NCBI RefSeq assembly: GCF_014648655.1 | Contig: NZ_BMRN01000006.1 | Span: forward strand, 64,922 to 128,921 | From: Streptomyces atratus | GTDB lineage: Bacteria > Actinomycetota > Actinomycetes > Streptomycetales > Streptomycetaceae | DNA: 64,000 nucleotides | Direction of reading: 5' to 3' | Shown here: positions 28,301 to 38,672 of the stretch, in pieces | Position numbering within the stretch: the first letter of the stretch is position 1 | How the letters are laid out: the number at the start of each line of letters is the position of its first letter | Position numbers and translations under genes: made by a program | Notes under the pieces: model-generated | Databases searched by the model: none | What the model saw: the letters and a program-made list of their open reading frames with translations, nothing else | What the model was told of the DNA's origin: nothing

Positions 28301-28859
28301 CCATCCGCGACTGGGTGGCCCAGCCGATCAAAATCATGAAGAGCGGGATGAGAGGCAGCGTGACCACGATGATCGCTGCCGAGACCCAGTCCTCGGTGAC
28401 GATCCTGGCAAGGACCGCTACCGGGACGACCACCGCGAGTCCGAGCTGCGGCAGATAACGCGCGAAGTAATCGTCGAGGGCGTCGACCCCACGGGTGGCA
28501 AGCGCCACCAGGGAGCCGGTGCGCTGCCCGCTCAGCCAGCCGGGCCCGAGCGCCGCGGCCCGCTCCAGCAGCCGGCCGCGGAGTTCGGACTTGACCGCTG
28601 CGCTGGCCCGGTACGCGGCCAGTTCGGTCAGCCACGAGACCAGCCCCCGGCCGAGCGCGATGGCCGCGAGCGTGATCAGCGGAGTCCGCAGCCCGGAGAC
28701 GGCCAGTCCGTTCTCGAACCCGCCCACCACCACTTCGGCGATGAGCATGGCCTGGGCGATGACCAGCGCCGCCCCGACAACTCCGAGTGCCACCACGGCT
28801 GCCAGGAAGAGGCGGGTGGCGCGAGCGTAGCGGAGCAGGCGCGGGTCGATCGGTTTCAC
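25341..28859 (-). CDS. cydCD: CydD-CydC fused ABC exporter for cytochrome bd assembly
   Basis: A 1172-residue fusion of two half-transporters. Half one: transmembrane domain about 15-310; ATPase with Walker A [11 protein letters not shown] and signature [28 protein letters not shown]. Half two: membrane domain about 610-890; ATPase with [15 protein letters not shown] and [27 protein letters not shown]. E. coli CydDC exports glutathione/cysteine or heme-linked reductant and is needed to mature cytochrome bd; E. coli has two separate genes, whereas actinomycetes often have one. The GTG start (28859) lies inside a perfect parS, with no alternative nearby. A terminator-like hairpin separates it from cydB. 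Confidence 0.93.
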   Translation of the reverse strand: [1172 protein letters not shown]

Positions 28860-28866
28860 GTGAAAC
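28853..28866. promoter_or_regulatory. parS site (ParB-binding) overlapping the cydCD start
   Basis: GTTTCACGTGAAAC, the perfect parS palindrome, contains the cydCD GTG start codon read on the minus strand (GTG AAA CCG). ParB binding at origin-proximal parS sites organises Streptomyces chromosomes. Confidence 0.88.
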
Positions 28867-28894
28867 AGCCCCCAGTGAGCTCGGTCGGCGGGCC

Positions 28895-28930
28895 GGGGCC
28901 TGTCCGGCGGATCAGGATCGGACAGGCCCC
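28895..28930 (-). terminator. Hairpin between cydB and cydCD
   Basis: GGGGCCTGTCCG and CGGACAGGCCCC form a 12-base-pair stem with a 12-base loop, 8 bases past the cydB stop. It should reduce or end transcription before cydCD. Confidence 0.7.
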
Positions 28931-28938
28931 AGGTGCGT

Positions 28939-29940
28939 TCAGTGCGCTTCGGCGATGTGCTGCGTACCGATGCGCTTACGGAAGACCCAGTACGTCCAGC
29001 CCTGGTAGAGCAGGACGACAGGGGTGGCGATCCCCGCGCACCAGGTCATGATCTTCAGCGTGTACGGGGTGGACGAGGCGTTGGTGACCGTGAGGCTCCA
29101 GGCGTCGTTCAGCGAGGACGGCATGACGTTCGGGAAGAGCGTCAGGAAGAGCATCGCGACCGCGGCCACGATGGTCACGCCGGAGAGCGCGAACGACCAG
29201 CCCTCACGTCCCGCCGCGATCGCGCCGATCGCACCGACCAGTGCCACCACGGTGATGATCAACGCCATCAGGCTCCAGCCGTCGCCGTTGTCGATCTGGG
29301 TCCAGATGAGGAAGCAGAGTGCGAGCACCGCGGTGACCGGCCCGAGCTTCAGCGCCAGCTTGCGCGCCCGTTCCCGGATGTCCCCGACGGTCTTGAGCCC
29401 CGCGAACACGGCACCGTGGAAGGTGAAGAGGGTGAGCGTGACCAGTCCGCCGAGGATGGCGTACGGATTGAGCAGGTCCCAGAAGGTGCCCGCGTACTCC
29501 ATGTCGGCATCGATCTTCACGCCGCGCACGATGTTCCCGAAGGCCACGCCCCAGAGCAGGGCCGGGATCAGTGAGGTCCAGAAGATCGCGTGTTCCCAGT
29601 TGGTCTGCCACTTCTCCTCGGGACGCTTCGACCGGTACTCGAAGGCGACACCTCGCACGATCAGGCAGACCAGGATGATCAGCAGCGGCAGGTAGAAGCC
29701 GGAGAACAGGGTGGCGTACCACTCGGGGAAGGCGGCGAAGGTCGCACCGCCCGCGGTGAGCAGCCACACTTCGTTTCCGTCCCAGACGGGCCCGATCGTA
29801 TTGATCAGAACCCGCCGCTCCTTGCGGTCGCGGGCCAGCAGCTTGGTGAGGACACCGATCCCGAAGTCGAATCCCTCCAGGAAGAAGTAGCCGGTCCAGA
29901 GGACGGCGATGAGTACGAACCAGACGTCGTGGAGTTCCAT
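28939..29940 (-). CDS. cydB: Cytochrome bd ubiquinol/menaquinol oxidase subunit II
   Basis: A 333-residue membrane subunit of the bd-type terminal oxidase, with about eight or nine helices. Family features are VWFVLIAVLWTGYFFLEGFDFGIGVL at the N-terminus and TIGPVWDGNEVWLLTAGGATFAAFPEWYA. It stabilises CydA and helps hold the heme pair. It starts 18 bases after cydA (ATG 29940), so the two are one transcript. Confidence 0.95.
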   Translation of the reverse strand: MELHDVWFVLIAVLWTGYFFLEGFDFGIGVLTKLLARDRKERRVLINTIGPVWDGNEVWLLTAGGATFAAFPEWYATLFSGFYLPLLIILVCLIVRGVAFEYRSKRPEEKWQTNWEHAIFWTSLIPALLWGVAFGNIVRGVKIDADMEYAGTFWDLLNPYAILGGLVTLTLFTFHGAVFAGLKTVGDIRERARKLALKLGPVTAVLALCFLIWTQIDNGDGWSLMALIITVVALVGAIGAIAAGREGWSFALSGVTIVAAVAMLFLTLFPNVMPSSLNDAWSLTVTNASSTPYTLKIMTWCAGIATPVVLLYQGWTYWVFRKRIGTQHIAEAH

Positions 29941-29958
29941 CTCTCAGCTCCTCTGCTC

Positions 29959-31470
29959 TCAGTAGGAGAAGGCCATCGGCCGGTCGGCGTCGTCATGGTC
30001 GTCGCCGCCGATCTTGGTGGGCGGGTTGAGGTCGGCCTCCGTGAGCTCCGGCGGTCCGGCCTTGATGTACTTCACGAGCAGCTTGACCTCGATCACCGCG
30101 AGCGCGGCGTACAGCAGGGTGAAGCCGATCATCGAAGTGAGTACCTCGCCCTGCGAGGTGCCGGGGGAGACCGCGTCGCGGGTCTGGAGCACGCCGTAGA
30201 CGACCCAGGGCTGGCGACCCATCTCGGTGAAGATCCAGCCCCAGGAGTTGGCGATCAGCGGGAAGAGCAGCGTCCAGAGCGCGACGATCCAGTAGCACTT
30301 GGCGAGCTTCGGGCTGAGGGCCTTGTTCTTGAAGAGGACCAGATGGGGCACTTCGTCCTCACCGGTCCTCATCCCCGGCGGCAGCATGAACTTCCTTCGT
30401 GTCAGCCACAGTCCGAGGATGCCGAGGGCGAAGGACGCCATTCCGAAGCCGATCATCCAGCGGAAGCTCCAGAACGCGACCGGGATGTTGGGCCGGTAGT
30501 CACCGGGACCGAACTTCTCCTGCTCGGCCTTGTTGATGTCATTGATGCCGGGGACGTACGAAGTGAAGCTGTCGTCCGCGAGGAAGGACAGTACCCCCGG
30601 GATGGAGATCTCCACGGTGTTGTGCCCCTTGGCCACATCGCCGACCGCGAAGATCGAGAAGGGTGCCGAGTTCTGCCCCTCCCAGAGCGCCTCGGCGGCG
30701 GCCATCTTCATCGGCTGCTGCTTGAACATGACCTTGCCGAGCTGGTCACCGCTGATGGCAGTGAGAAGTCCGGCGATCACCACGGTGACCAGTCCGAGCC
30801 GCAGCGAGGTCCGCATCACCGGGATGTGCTTCTTGCGCGCCAGATGGAAGGCGGCGATGCCGACCATGAACGCGCCTCCGACCAGGAAGGCGGCGGTGAT
30901 GGTGTGGAAGAACTGGGCAAGCGCGGTGTTCTGAGTGAGCACATGCCAGAAGTCGGTGAGCTCGGCCCGGCCGCGTTCCTTGTTGATGCGGTAGCCGACC
31001 GGGTGCTGCATCCAGGAGTTGGCCGCCAGGATGAAGTAGGCGGACAGGATGGTTCCGATGGAGACTATCCAGATGCAGGCGAGGTGGATCTTCTTCGGCA
31101 GCTTGTCCCAGCCGAAGATCCACAGCCCGATGAACGTGGACTCGAAGAAGAAGGCGATCAGTGCCTCGAACGCGAGCGGGGCACCGAAGATGTCACCGAC
31201 GAACCGCGAGTAGTCGGACCAGTTCATACCGAACTGGAACTCCTGGACGATGCCGGTGACGACACCCATGGCGATGTTGATCAGGAAGAGCTTGCCCCAG
31301 AATTTCGTCGCTCTGAGGTACTTCTCGTTGTTCGTCCGCACCCAGGCGGTCTGCAGGCCGGCGGTGAGCGCAGCGAGAGAGATCGTCAGTGGGACGAACA
31401 GGAAGTGGTAGACGGTGGTGATACCGAACTGCCATCGCGCCAGCGTTTCCGGCGCCAGAGCTAGCTCCAC
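29959..31470 (-). CDS. cydA: Cytochrome bd oxidase subunit I
   Basis: A 503-residue heme-bearing subunit that oxidises menaquinol and reduces O2 with high affinity. The heme b595 ligand is His22 in VYHFLFVPLTI, and the GRQPW signature is in EMGRQPWVVYG. The periplasmic Q-loop region includes VMFKQQPMKMAAAEALWEGQ. It starts ATG 31470, 85 bases downstream of a perfect Rex operator. The gene order cydA-cydB-cydCD and the Rex site match the known Streptomyces locus, induced when NADH/NAD+ rises under low oxygen. Confidence 0.96.
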   Translation of the reverse strand: MELALAPETLARWQFGITTVYHFLFVPLTISLAALTAGLQTAWVRTNNEKYLRATKFWGKLFLINIAMGVVTGIVQEFQFGMNWSDYSRFVGDIFGAPLAFEALIAFFFESTFIGLWIFGWDKLPKKIHLACIWIVSIGTILSAYFILAANSWMQHPVGYRINKERGRAELTDFWHVLTQNTALAQFFHTITAAFLVGGAFMVGIAAFHLARKKHIPVMRTSLRLGLVTVVIAGLLTAISGDQLGKVMFKQQPMKMAAAEALWEGQNSAPFSIFAVGDVAKGHNTVEISIPGVLSFLADDSFTSYVPGINDINKAEQEKFGPGDYRPNIPVAFWSFRWMIGFGMASFALGILGLWLTRRKFMLPPGMRTGEDEVPHLVLFKNKALSPKLAKCYWIVALWTLLFPLIANSWGWIFTEMGRQPWVVYGVLQTRDAVSPGTSQGEVLTSMIGFTLLYAALAVIEVKLLVKYIKAGPPELTEADLNPPTKIGGDDHDDADRPMAFSY

Positions 31471-31554
31471 GTCGTCTTCTCCTTAAGTCGCCGTAGTGAC
31501 ACCGGCAGTTTGCCCTTTTAATCCGACTAATCATGGGAGGAAGCAGGACATGCT

Positions 31555-31570
31555 TGTGAACGCGTTCACA
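31555..31570. promoter_or_regulatory. Rex operator upstream of cydA
   Basis: TGTGAACGCGTTCACA is a perfect 16-base palindrome and an exact match to the Rex operator consensus TGTGAACNNNTTCACA defined upstream of S. coelicolor cydA. Rex represses cyd genes until NADH accumulates. The flanking TTCACAAGC adds a partial third half-site. Confidence 0.93.
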
Positions 31571-31705
31571 TTCACAAGCAATTATGACGCACGGACTTTC
31601 GGGACGTTCGGGCGGGGTACCCCTCTTGGGATGTTCCGATCAATCCACCCGAAGCAGACACACGGAAGCATCGCGTTCCGGGCCCCTTCAGGCCTCGAAC
31701 GCAAA

Positions 31706-31738
31706 GGCCCCGTACCTCGGCGATCGAGGTACGGGGCC
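31706..31738 (-). terminator. Strong hairpin after the hisC-type gene
   Basis: GGCCCCGTACCTCG (31706-31719) pairs perfectly with CGAGGTACGGGGCC (31725-31738) around a 5-base loop, 37 bases past the aminotransferase stop. It should isolate the cydA promoter from upstream transcription. No other feature is seen in 31571-31775. Confidence 0.8.
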
Positions 31739-31775
31739 CTGGGCCCTCCGGTGTGCGCAGGCGGCCTGCGCCGCT

Positions 31776-32855
31776 CTACAGCCCCTTGCGGTACGACTCC
31801 GTCACCTTCAAGAACAGATCGTTGGCCTCGTCCTCCCCGATCGAGACCCGCACACCCTCGCCCGCGAACGGCCTGACCACCACACCGGCCCGCTCGCACA
31901 CCGCGGCGAAGTCGGCAGTACGGTCCCCGAGCCGCAGCCAGACGAAGTTCGCCTGGGACTCCGGCACGGTCCACCCCTGGTCCACCAGCGTCCGCTGCAC
32001 CCGCTCGCGCTCGCACACCAAGGAGCCGACCCTCCCCAGGAGTTCGTCCTCGGCGCGCAGCGAGGCCACCGCCGCGTCCTGTGCGAGCTGGCTGACCCCG
32101 AAGGGCACCGCCGTCTTGCGCAGTGCGGCCGCCACCGGCTCGTGAGCCACGGCGAAACCGACCCGCAGACCGGCCAGGCCGTACGCCTTGGAGAACGTCC
32201 GCAGCACCGCCACATTGGGCCGGTCCCGGTAGATCTCGATGCCGTCCGGCACCTCGGCGTCGCGGATGAACTCCCTGTACGCCTCGTCGAGCACCACCAG
32301 GACATCGCCCGGCACCCGGTCCAGGAACCGCTCCAGCTCAGCCCGGCGCACAACGGTGCCGGTCGGGTTGTTCGGGTTGCAGACGAAGATCATCCGGGTG
32401 CGGTCCGTGATCGCGTCCGCCATCGCGTCGAGGTCGTGCACGTCACCATCGGTCAGCGGAACCTTCACCGAGGTCGCACCGCTGACCTGCGTGATGATCG
32501 GATACGCCTCGAAGGAGCGCCAGGCGTAGATGACCTCGTCACCCGGACCCGAGGTGGCCTGGAGCAGTTGCTGCGCCACACCGACCGAGCCGGTTCCGGT
32601 GGCGAGGTGCGAGACGGGCACACCGAAACGGTCAGCGAGCTCATTCATCAGACCGGTGCAGGCCATGTCCGGATAGCGGTTGAAGTTCGCAGCCGCGGCC
32701 AGGGCGGACTCCATCACCCCGGGCAGCGGCGGATACGGGTTCTCGTTGGAGGACAGCTTGAACGCAACCGGTCCGCCGGCGGCAGCCGGCTTGCCCGGTA
32801 CATAGGCGGGAACGCCGTCCAGCTCGGCGCGCAGCTTGGGGCTCGTCTCGCTCAC
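31776..32855 (-). CDS. Histidinol-phosphate/aromatic aminotransferase
   Basis: A 359-residue class I/II PLP aminotransferase of the HisC2/PatA group. Features: [14 protein letters not shown] at the N-terminus, [16 protein letters not shown], and the PLP lysine in [16 protein letters not shown], with the active-site Arg in [16 protein letters not shown]. It stands apart from any his operon, so aromatic amino acid transamination is as likely as histidinol-phosphate. GTG 32855 is preceded by AGGAGG at 7 bases; the 11 extra codons upstream are rejected. Confidence 0.88.
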   Translation of the reverse strand: MSETSPKLRAELDGVPAYVPGKPAAAGGPVAFKLSSNENPYPPLPGVMESALAAAANFNRYPDMACTGLMNELADRFGVPVSHLATGTGSVGVAQQLLQATSGPGDEVIYAWRSFEAYPIITQVSGATSVKVPLTDGDVHDLDAMADAITDRTRMIFVCNPNNPTGTVVRRAELERFLDRVPGDVLVVLDEAYREFIRDAEVPDGIEIYRDRPNVAVLRTFSKAYGLAGLRVGFAVAHEPVAAALRKTAVPFGVSQLAQDAAVASLRAEDELLGRVGSLVCERERVQRTLVDQGWTVPESQANFVWLRLGDRTADFAAVCERAGVVVRPFAGEGVRVSIGEDEANDLFLKVTESYRKGL

Positions 32856-33225
32856 CGCAGGTCCTCCTCGACCGTCTGTACACATCAATACTGCTCACCT
32901 TATGAGGATTGGGCACTGCTGCGAATGGCCGGAACGTCCAATCGTCCGGTGCGACCGGGAATGGGGGGAGCGTTTCCCTCCCCGACGTGCGCCGGTGGCT
33001 CACTCCGTGGCGCGCGTCCCTCGAAGAGGTGAGATGAGACCTCTTCGAGACATCAGCCATTTAGTAGGCCCATCGGTTTCGATACATGACACATTGCGAT
33101 CAACCCATCCAACGCCCTTGATTTGCCAGGCATTTGGCACCTAATGATCATGCAGAAACGTGCCTGTCAACAAGTAAATGTGCGACCGGGCCAACCTCCC
33201 GTCCGCGCCCTACTATCGGCTCGCC
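32856..33225. other. Divergent intergenic region between aminotransferase and LacI gene
   Basis: No gene seen in 370 bases. It holds an 11-base-pair inverted repeat, CTCGAAGAGGT 33020-33030 and ACCTCTTCGAG 33039-33049 around an 8-base loop, which could be an operator or terminator. A relatively A+T-rich stretch (33055-33180) probably carries the LacI gene promoter. Confidence 0.5.
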
Positions 33226-34338
33226 ATGACAGCAGCAGGGAAGCACCAGGTGAGCCGGGCGGAGACACCCCGGCGCGGCGGTCGGCAAGGACGAGCGGGA
33301 ATCCGGGATGTGGCCGCCGCCGCCGGGGTCTCCATCACGACCGTCTCCGACGCGCTCAACGGCAAGGGCAGGCTCCCGGACGCCACCCGCCGCCATGTCC
33401 GCGAGGTCGCAGAGCGCCTGGGCTACCGCCCTTCCGCCGCGGCCCGAACCCTCCGTACCGGCAAGTCCGGCCTCATCGGCCTGACCGTGACGACCTACGG
33501 GGACGAACCTTTCACCTTCACCGAATTCGCCTACTTCGCCGAGATGGCCAGAGCGGCCACCTCCGCCGCGCTCGCCCGCGGCTACGCCCTCGTCATCCTG
33601 CCCGCCACCTCACGCCATGACGTCTGGTCGAACGTCGCTCTCGACGGCACCGTCGTGATCGACCCCTCCGACCAGGACCCGGTCGTCACGGAGCTCGTGC
33701 GCCAGGGGCTGCCCGTCGTCTCGGACGGCCGGCCGGCCGGAACCCTCCCGGTCACCGCCTGGGTCGACAACGACCACCGGGCCGCCGTGCTCGACCTCCT
33801 CGACCATCTGGCCGCCGCCGGGGCCCGCCGCATCGGCCTGCTCACCGGCACCACCACCGACACGTACACCCGTCTCTCCACCACCGCGTACCTCCATTGG
33901 TGCGAGCGCGTGGGACAGGCCCCGGTGTACGAGTCCTACCCCGCCCACGACCCGTGCGCGGGTGCGGTCGCCGCCGACCGGCTGCTCGCCCGCCCGGACC
34001 GGCCCGACGCCGTCTACGGGCTCTTCGACCCCAATGGCACCGACCTGCTGGCGGCCGCCCGCCGCTACGGTCTGCGCGTCCCCGAGGACCTTCTGCTGGT
34101 CTGCTGCAGCGAGTCCACCGTGTACGCGACAACCGAGCCCCCCATCACCACGCTCTCGCTCAAGCCGCGCAGAATCGGCACGGCGGTCGTCCAGCTCCTG
34201 ATCGACGCCATCGAAGGTGTGAAGCACGACGGACCGGTGGAGCAGGTCATACCGACAGAGCTCATCGTCCGGACGTCCTCGCAACGCCGTCCGCCCCGCA
34301 CCACGGTCAGCCCACCGCGCTCTCCCACCGGGGATTGA
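33226..34338 (+). CDS. LacI-family transcriptional regulator
   Basis: A 370-residue repressor. The N-terminal LacI helix-turn-helix is RAGIRDVAAAAGVSITTVSDALNGKGRLPDATRRHVREVAERLGYRPS, with the hinge AARTLRTGKSGLIGL. The periplasmic-binding-like sensor domain covers about 90-350. The start is ATG 33226 (MTAAGKHQ); the frame is open from 33178 but the added residues look non-coding. No sugar genes are adjacent, so ligand and targets are unknown. The N-terminus has a basic extension before the helix-turn-helix. Confidence 0.88.
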   Translation: MTAAGKHQVSRAETPRRGGRQGRAGIRDVAAAAGVSITTVSDALNGKGRLPDATRRHVREVAERLGYRPSAAARTLRTGKSGLIGLTVTTYGDEPFTFTEFAYFAEMARAATSAALARGYALVILPATSRHDVWSNVALDGTVVIDPSDQDPVVTELVRQGLPVVSDGRPAGTLPVTAWVDNDHRAAVLDLLDHLAAAGARRIGLLTGTTTDTYTRLSTTAYLHWCERVGQAPVYESYPAHDPCAGAVAADRLLARPDRPDAVYGLFDPNGTDLLAAARRYGLRVPEDLLLVCCSESTVYATTEPPITTLSLKPRRIGTAVVQLLIDAIEGVKHDGPVEQVIPTELIVRTSSQRRPPRTTVSPPRSPTGD

Positions 34339-34511
34339 TCGGGCGATTTCGGACCAAACGGCCGGTGAACCTGATGTGCGCCCGGATTCACCACCCCTGG
34401 TGCGTCACACAGCACGATCCGCATTCCTATGATGGGCGCACGACACCGCGGACCGCCCCGACCAGCAGGGCCCGTCAGGTGTACGGCGGCGCGACGGTGG
34501 TGGAGGGGTCG

Positions 34512-35570
34512 ATGACACAGGGGGCCGGTCAGGAACCCGTGGTGCGGACTGCGACGTTGCGTGACTTCCGCGTACCGCCCTATGCGCAGACTCCGGTGCC
34601 GTCTGCACCACCGCACCCGGGCAATGCCGTTCCGGGAGACGAGCCGCCGGAGGGGTACACACCCACCGCGCGCGACCTTCCCGTGATCAACCGTGGTGAC
34701 ACGGTCCAGGTGCGGGCCGTCCCCGACCCGCGGCCGGTACCGGAGCCGGGACTCGGGCCGCTGTACGTCGTCGGCGATGTCCACGGCTATTTGGACGAGC
34801 TCCACGCCGCCCTCGCCGAACAGGGCCTCATCGACGCCGAGGGCAACTGGTCCGCGGGCAATGCCCGCCTCTGGTTCCTCGGTGACTTCACCGACCGGGG
34901 CCCCGACGGCATCGGCGTCATCGACCTCGTGATGCGCCTCTCCGCCGAGGCTGCGGCCGCGGGCGGCTACTGCAAGGCCCTGATGGGCAATCACGAACTG
35001 CTGCTCATCGGCGCCAAGCGGTTCGGCGACACCCCGGTGAACTCCGGCGCGGGTACAGCCACCTTCCAGGCCGCCTGGCTGCTCAACGGCGGCCAGAAGA
35101 ACGACATGGAGCGTCTTCAGGACGTCCACCTCCAGTGGATGTCCCGGCTCGACGCAATCGTCGAAGAGGACGGGCATCTACTGATGCACTCCGACACGAC
35201 GGCGTACCTCGACTACGGCGCCACCATCGAGGACGTCAACGACACCGTGCACGCCATTCTCACGCGTAACGACGCCGATGAGTGCTGGGACCTCTTCCGG
35301 AAGCTCACCAAGCGGTTCGCCTTCCGCGACGAAGCGGGGCCGCAGGCCGTCCGGGAGCTGATGTCTGCCTACGGTGGTCAGCGCATCGTCCATGGTCACA
35401 GCCCCATTCCGTACCTTCTCGGCGAGGTCGGCTCGGAGGACGGCGAGGACGGCTCCGGCCCCGTTGTCGAAGGCCCGCACGTGTACGCGGACGGGCTCGC
35501 CATCGCCATGGACGGTGGAGTGACCATGGCCGGAAAGCTACTGGTCGTCCAACTGCCCCTGCATGACTGA
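34512..35570 (+). CDS. Metallophosphoesterase (PPP-type serine/threonine phosphatase-like)
   Basis: A 352-residue calcineurin-like phosphoesterase. Metal-binding motifs appear in order: GDVHGYLDEL, GDFTDRGPDG, GNHELLLI, a His in LLMHSDTTAYL, and VHGHSPIPYL. This is the PPP arrangement of bacterial protein phosphatases or diadenosine tetraphosphatases. The N-terminal 85 residues are Pro rich and probably disordered. ATG 34512 follows GGAGGGG at 5 bases; the long upstream frame is rejected. The target is unknown. Confidence 0.84.
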   Translation: MTQGAGQEPVVRTATLRDFRVPPYAQTPVPSAPPHPGNAVPGDEPPEGYTPTARDLPVINRGDTVQVRAVPDPRPVPEPGLGPLYVVGDVHGYLDELHAALAEQGLIDAEGNWSAGNARLWFLGDFTDRGPDGIGVIDLVMRLSAEAAAAGGYCKALMGNHELLLIGAKRFGDTPVNSGAGTATFQAAWLLNGGQKNDMERLQDVHLQWMSRLDAIVEEDGHLLMHSDTTAYLDYGATIEDVNDTVHAILTRNDADECWDLFRKLTKRFAFRDEAGPQAVRELMSAYGGQRIVHGHSPIPYLLGEVGSEDGEDGSGPVVEGPHVYADGLAIAMDGGVTMAGKLLVVQLPLHD

Positions 35571-35752
35571 CGTTCTTCTGGGAAGACGCATCCACGACCT
35601 GACCGCGCAGACCGCTGGGCCGATTTCCGGAAACCCCCTGTCACCCCGTGCCGTGGGCGCTCTACCATCGGCGTATCAGTAGCAGGCTCTCCTCCGTTTC
35701 CGCCCAACTGCCCGGTCCGAGCGGGTACTCAGGCCCTACGGAGCATCGGGGG

Positions 35753-36577
35753 ATGCACATGAACAGCGCTCCGCACCTGCTGGCCGAGGACCGCCCCGAG
35801 TACGAGCGGATCCTCGACGACGCACTGCGTCACGCCCATGAACGACCGGATCTGGCCGCGGTCGGCGAGCGGCTCAACGCCGTGCAGCTGCGCACCATGG
35901 CGCTGGACGCCACGGCGCTGATCACCGCGACGGCCGCCACCGAGTACGAGCACTATGTGAAGGCCCGCAAAGAGCTGCGCGGACCGGCCGAAGGAGCAGG
36001 CCAGGATTCGGGCCACGGGTCCGGCACTGACGACCCGAACCAGTCGGGCGCCGGCATAGGAGCCGTCGTCACGGTCCTGGCGCCCGTGCTGGCCGGCACC
36101 GCCGCGTTCATATTCCTGCTCTCCGGCTATCTGCTGAGGCTGCTCAATCCGCCGCCGTCCTTCGCCTCCACCATGGTCGCCGCAGGATGGTTCTTCGCAG
36201 CGGTCATGGCCGCCGCCATCCTGGCCGCCGCCGTCGGACTGCTCATCACCGCGCTGCGCAACGGGTCGACGTCGCAGCCCGCCGAGGATGCCGAGAACGA
36301 GTTGCCGGAGGATGTGGCGCGCGCCAGAGAGGCATGGCGCCACGCACTGCTGGAGCGCGGCATACTGCCGTTCCTGCGGGACGCGCTCGCCGACCCCGAC
36401 GCCGGCCCCGCGTCGCGCACACCGCATCGTTCGGCGAACCGCATCCCGAAGATCGGCTACAGCCGGCCGGACTTCACCAGCCCGGACGACGGCCCGGCGT
36501 CGGGCCCCCGCCCTACATTCACCAGCCCGGACTTCACCAGCCCCGACTTCGGCGGCCCCGAGCACGAGCTGGACTGA
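35753..36577 (+). CDS. Putative membrane protein of unknown function
   Basis: A 274-residue protein. Residues about 1-75 are helical and charged (YERILDDALRHAHERPDLAAVGERLNAVQLRTMALDATALI). Two strong transmembrane helices follow at about 105-128 (VVTVLAPVLAGTAAFIFLLSGYLL) and 143-166 (GWFFAAVMAAAILAAAVGLLITAL). The C-terminal 60 residues are low complexity with repeated FTSPDF-type units. ATG 35753 and ATG 35759 are both possible starts; a GGGGG run suits the second. No family recognised. Confidence 0.7.
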   Translation: MHMNSAPHLLAEDRPEYERILDDALRHAHERPDLAAVGERLNAVQLRTMALDATALITATAATEYEHYVKARKELRGPAEGAGQDSGHGSGTDDPNQSGAGIGAVVTVLAPVLAGTAAFIFLLSGYLLRLLNPPPSFASTMVAAGWFFAAVMAAAILAAAVGLLITALRNGSTSQPAEDAENELPEDVARAREAWRHALLERGILPFLRDALADPDAGPASRTPHRSANRIPKIGYSRPDFTSPDDGPASGPRPTFTSPDFTSPDFGGPEHELD

Positions 36578-36600
36578 CCGGGTCCGGGCACCGGGCCGAC

Positions 36601-36644
36601 GGGACGCCGTCCCGAGAGGCCAGGGCTTCTCGGGACGGCGTCCC
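36601..36644. terminator. Long perfect hairpin between convergent genes
   Basis: A 17-base-pair perfect stem (36601-36617 with 36628-36644; GGGACGCCGTCCCGAGA) around a 10-base loop, between the membrane-protein gene and the end of thiC. It can serve both. Confidence 0.85.
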
Positions 36645-36661
36645 GTTGTGCGCGTCCCGCG

Positions 36662-38596
<1,935 letters not shown>

Positions 38597-38672
38597 GCAA
38601 AGGTTCCTCCACGCTAGCGCCCTGTCCGGCGTACTGAACAGAGGGCCCTTCTCTTCTTGCGATGATCGGCCG

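Noticed and set aside
26862..29051. 729-codon plus-strand frame opposite cydCD
   Set aside because: Antisense shadow of a clear gene; composition is Arg/Gln/Gly rich with no motifs.
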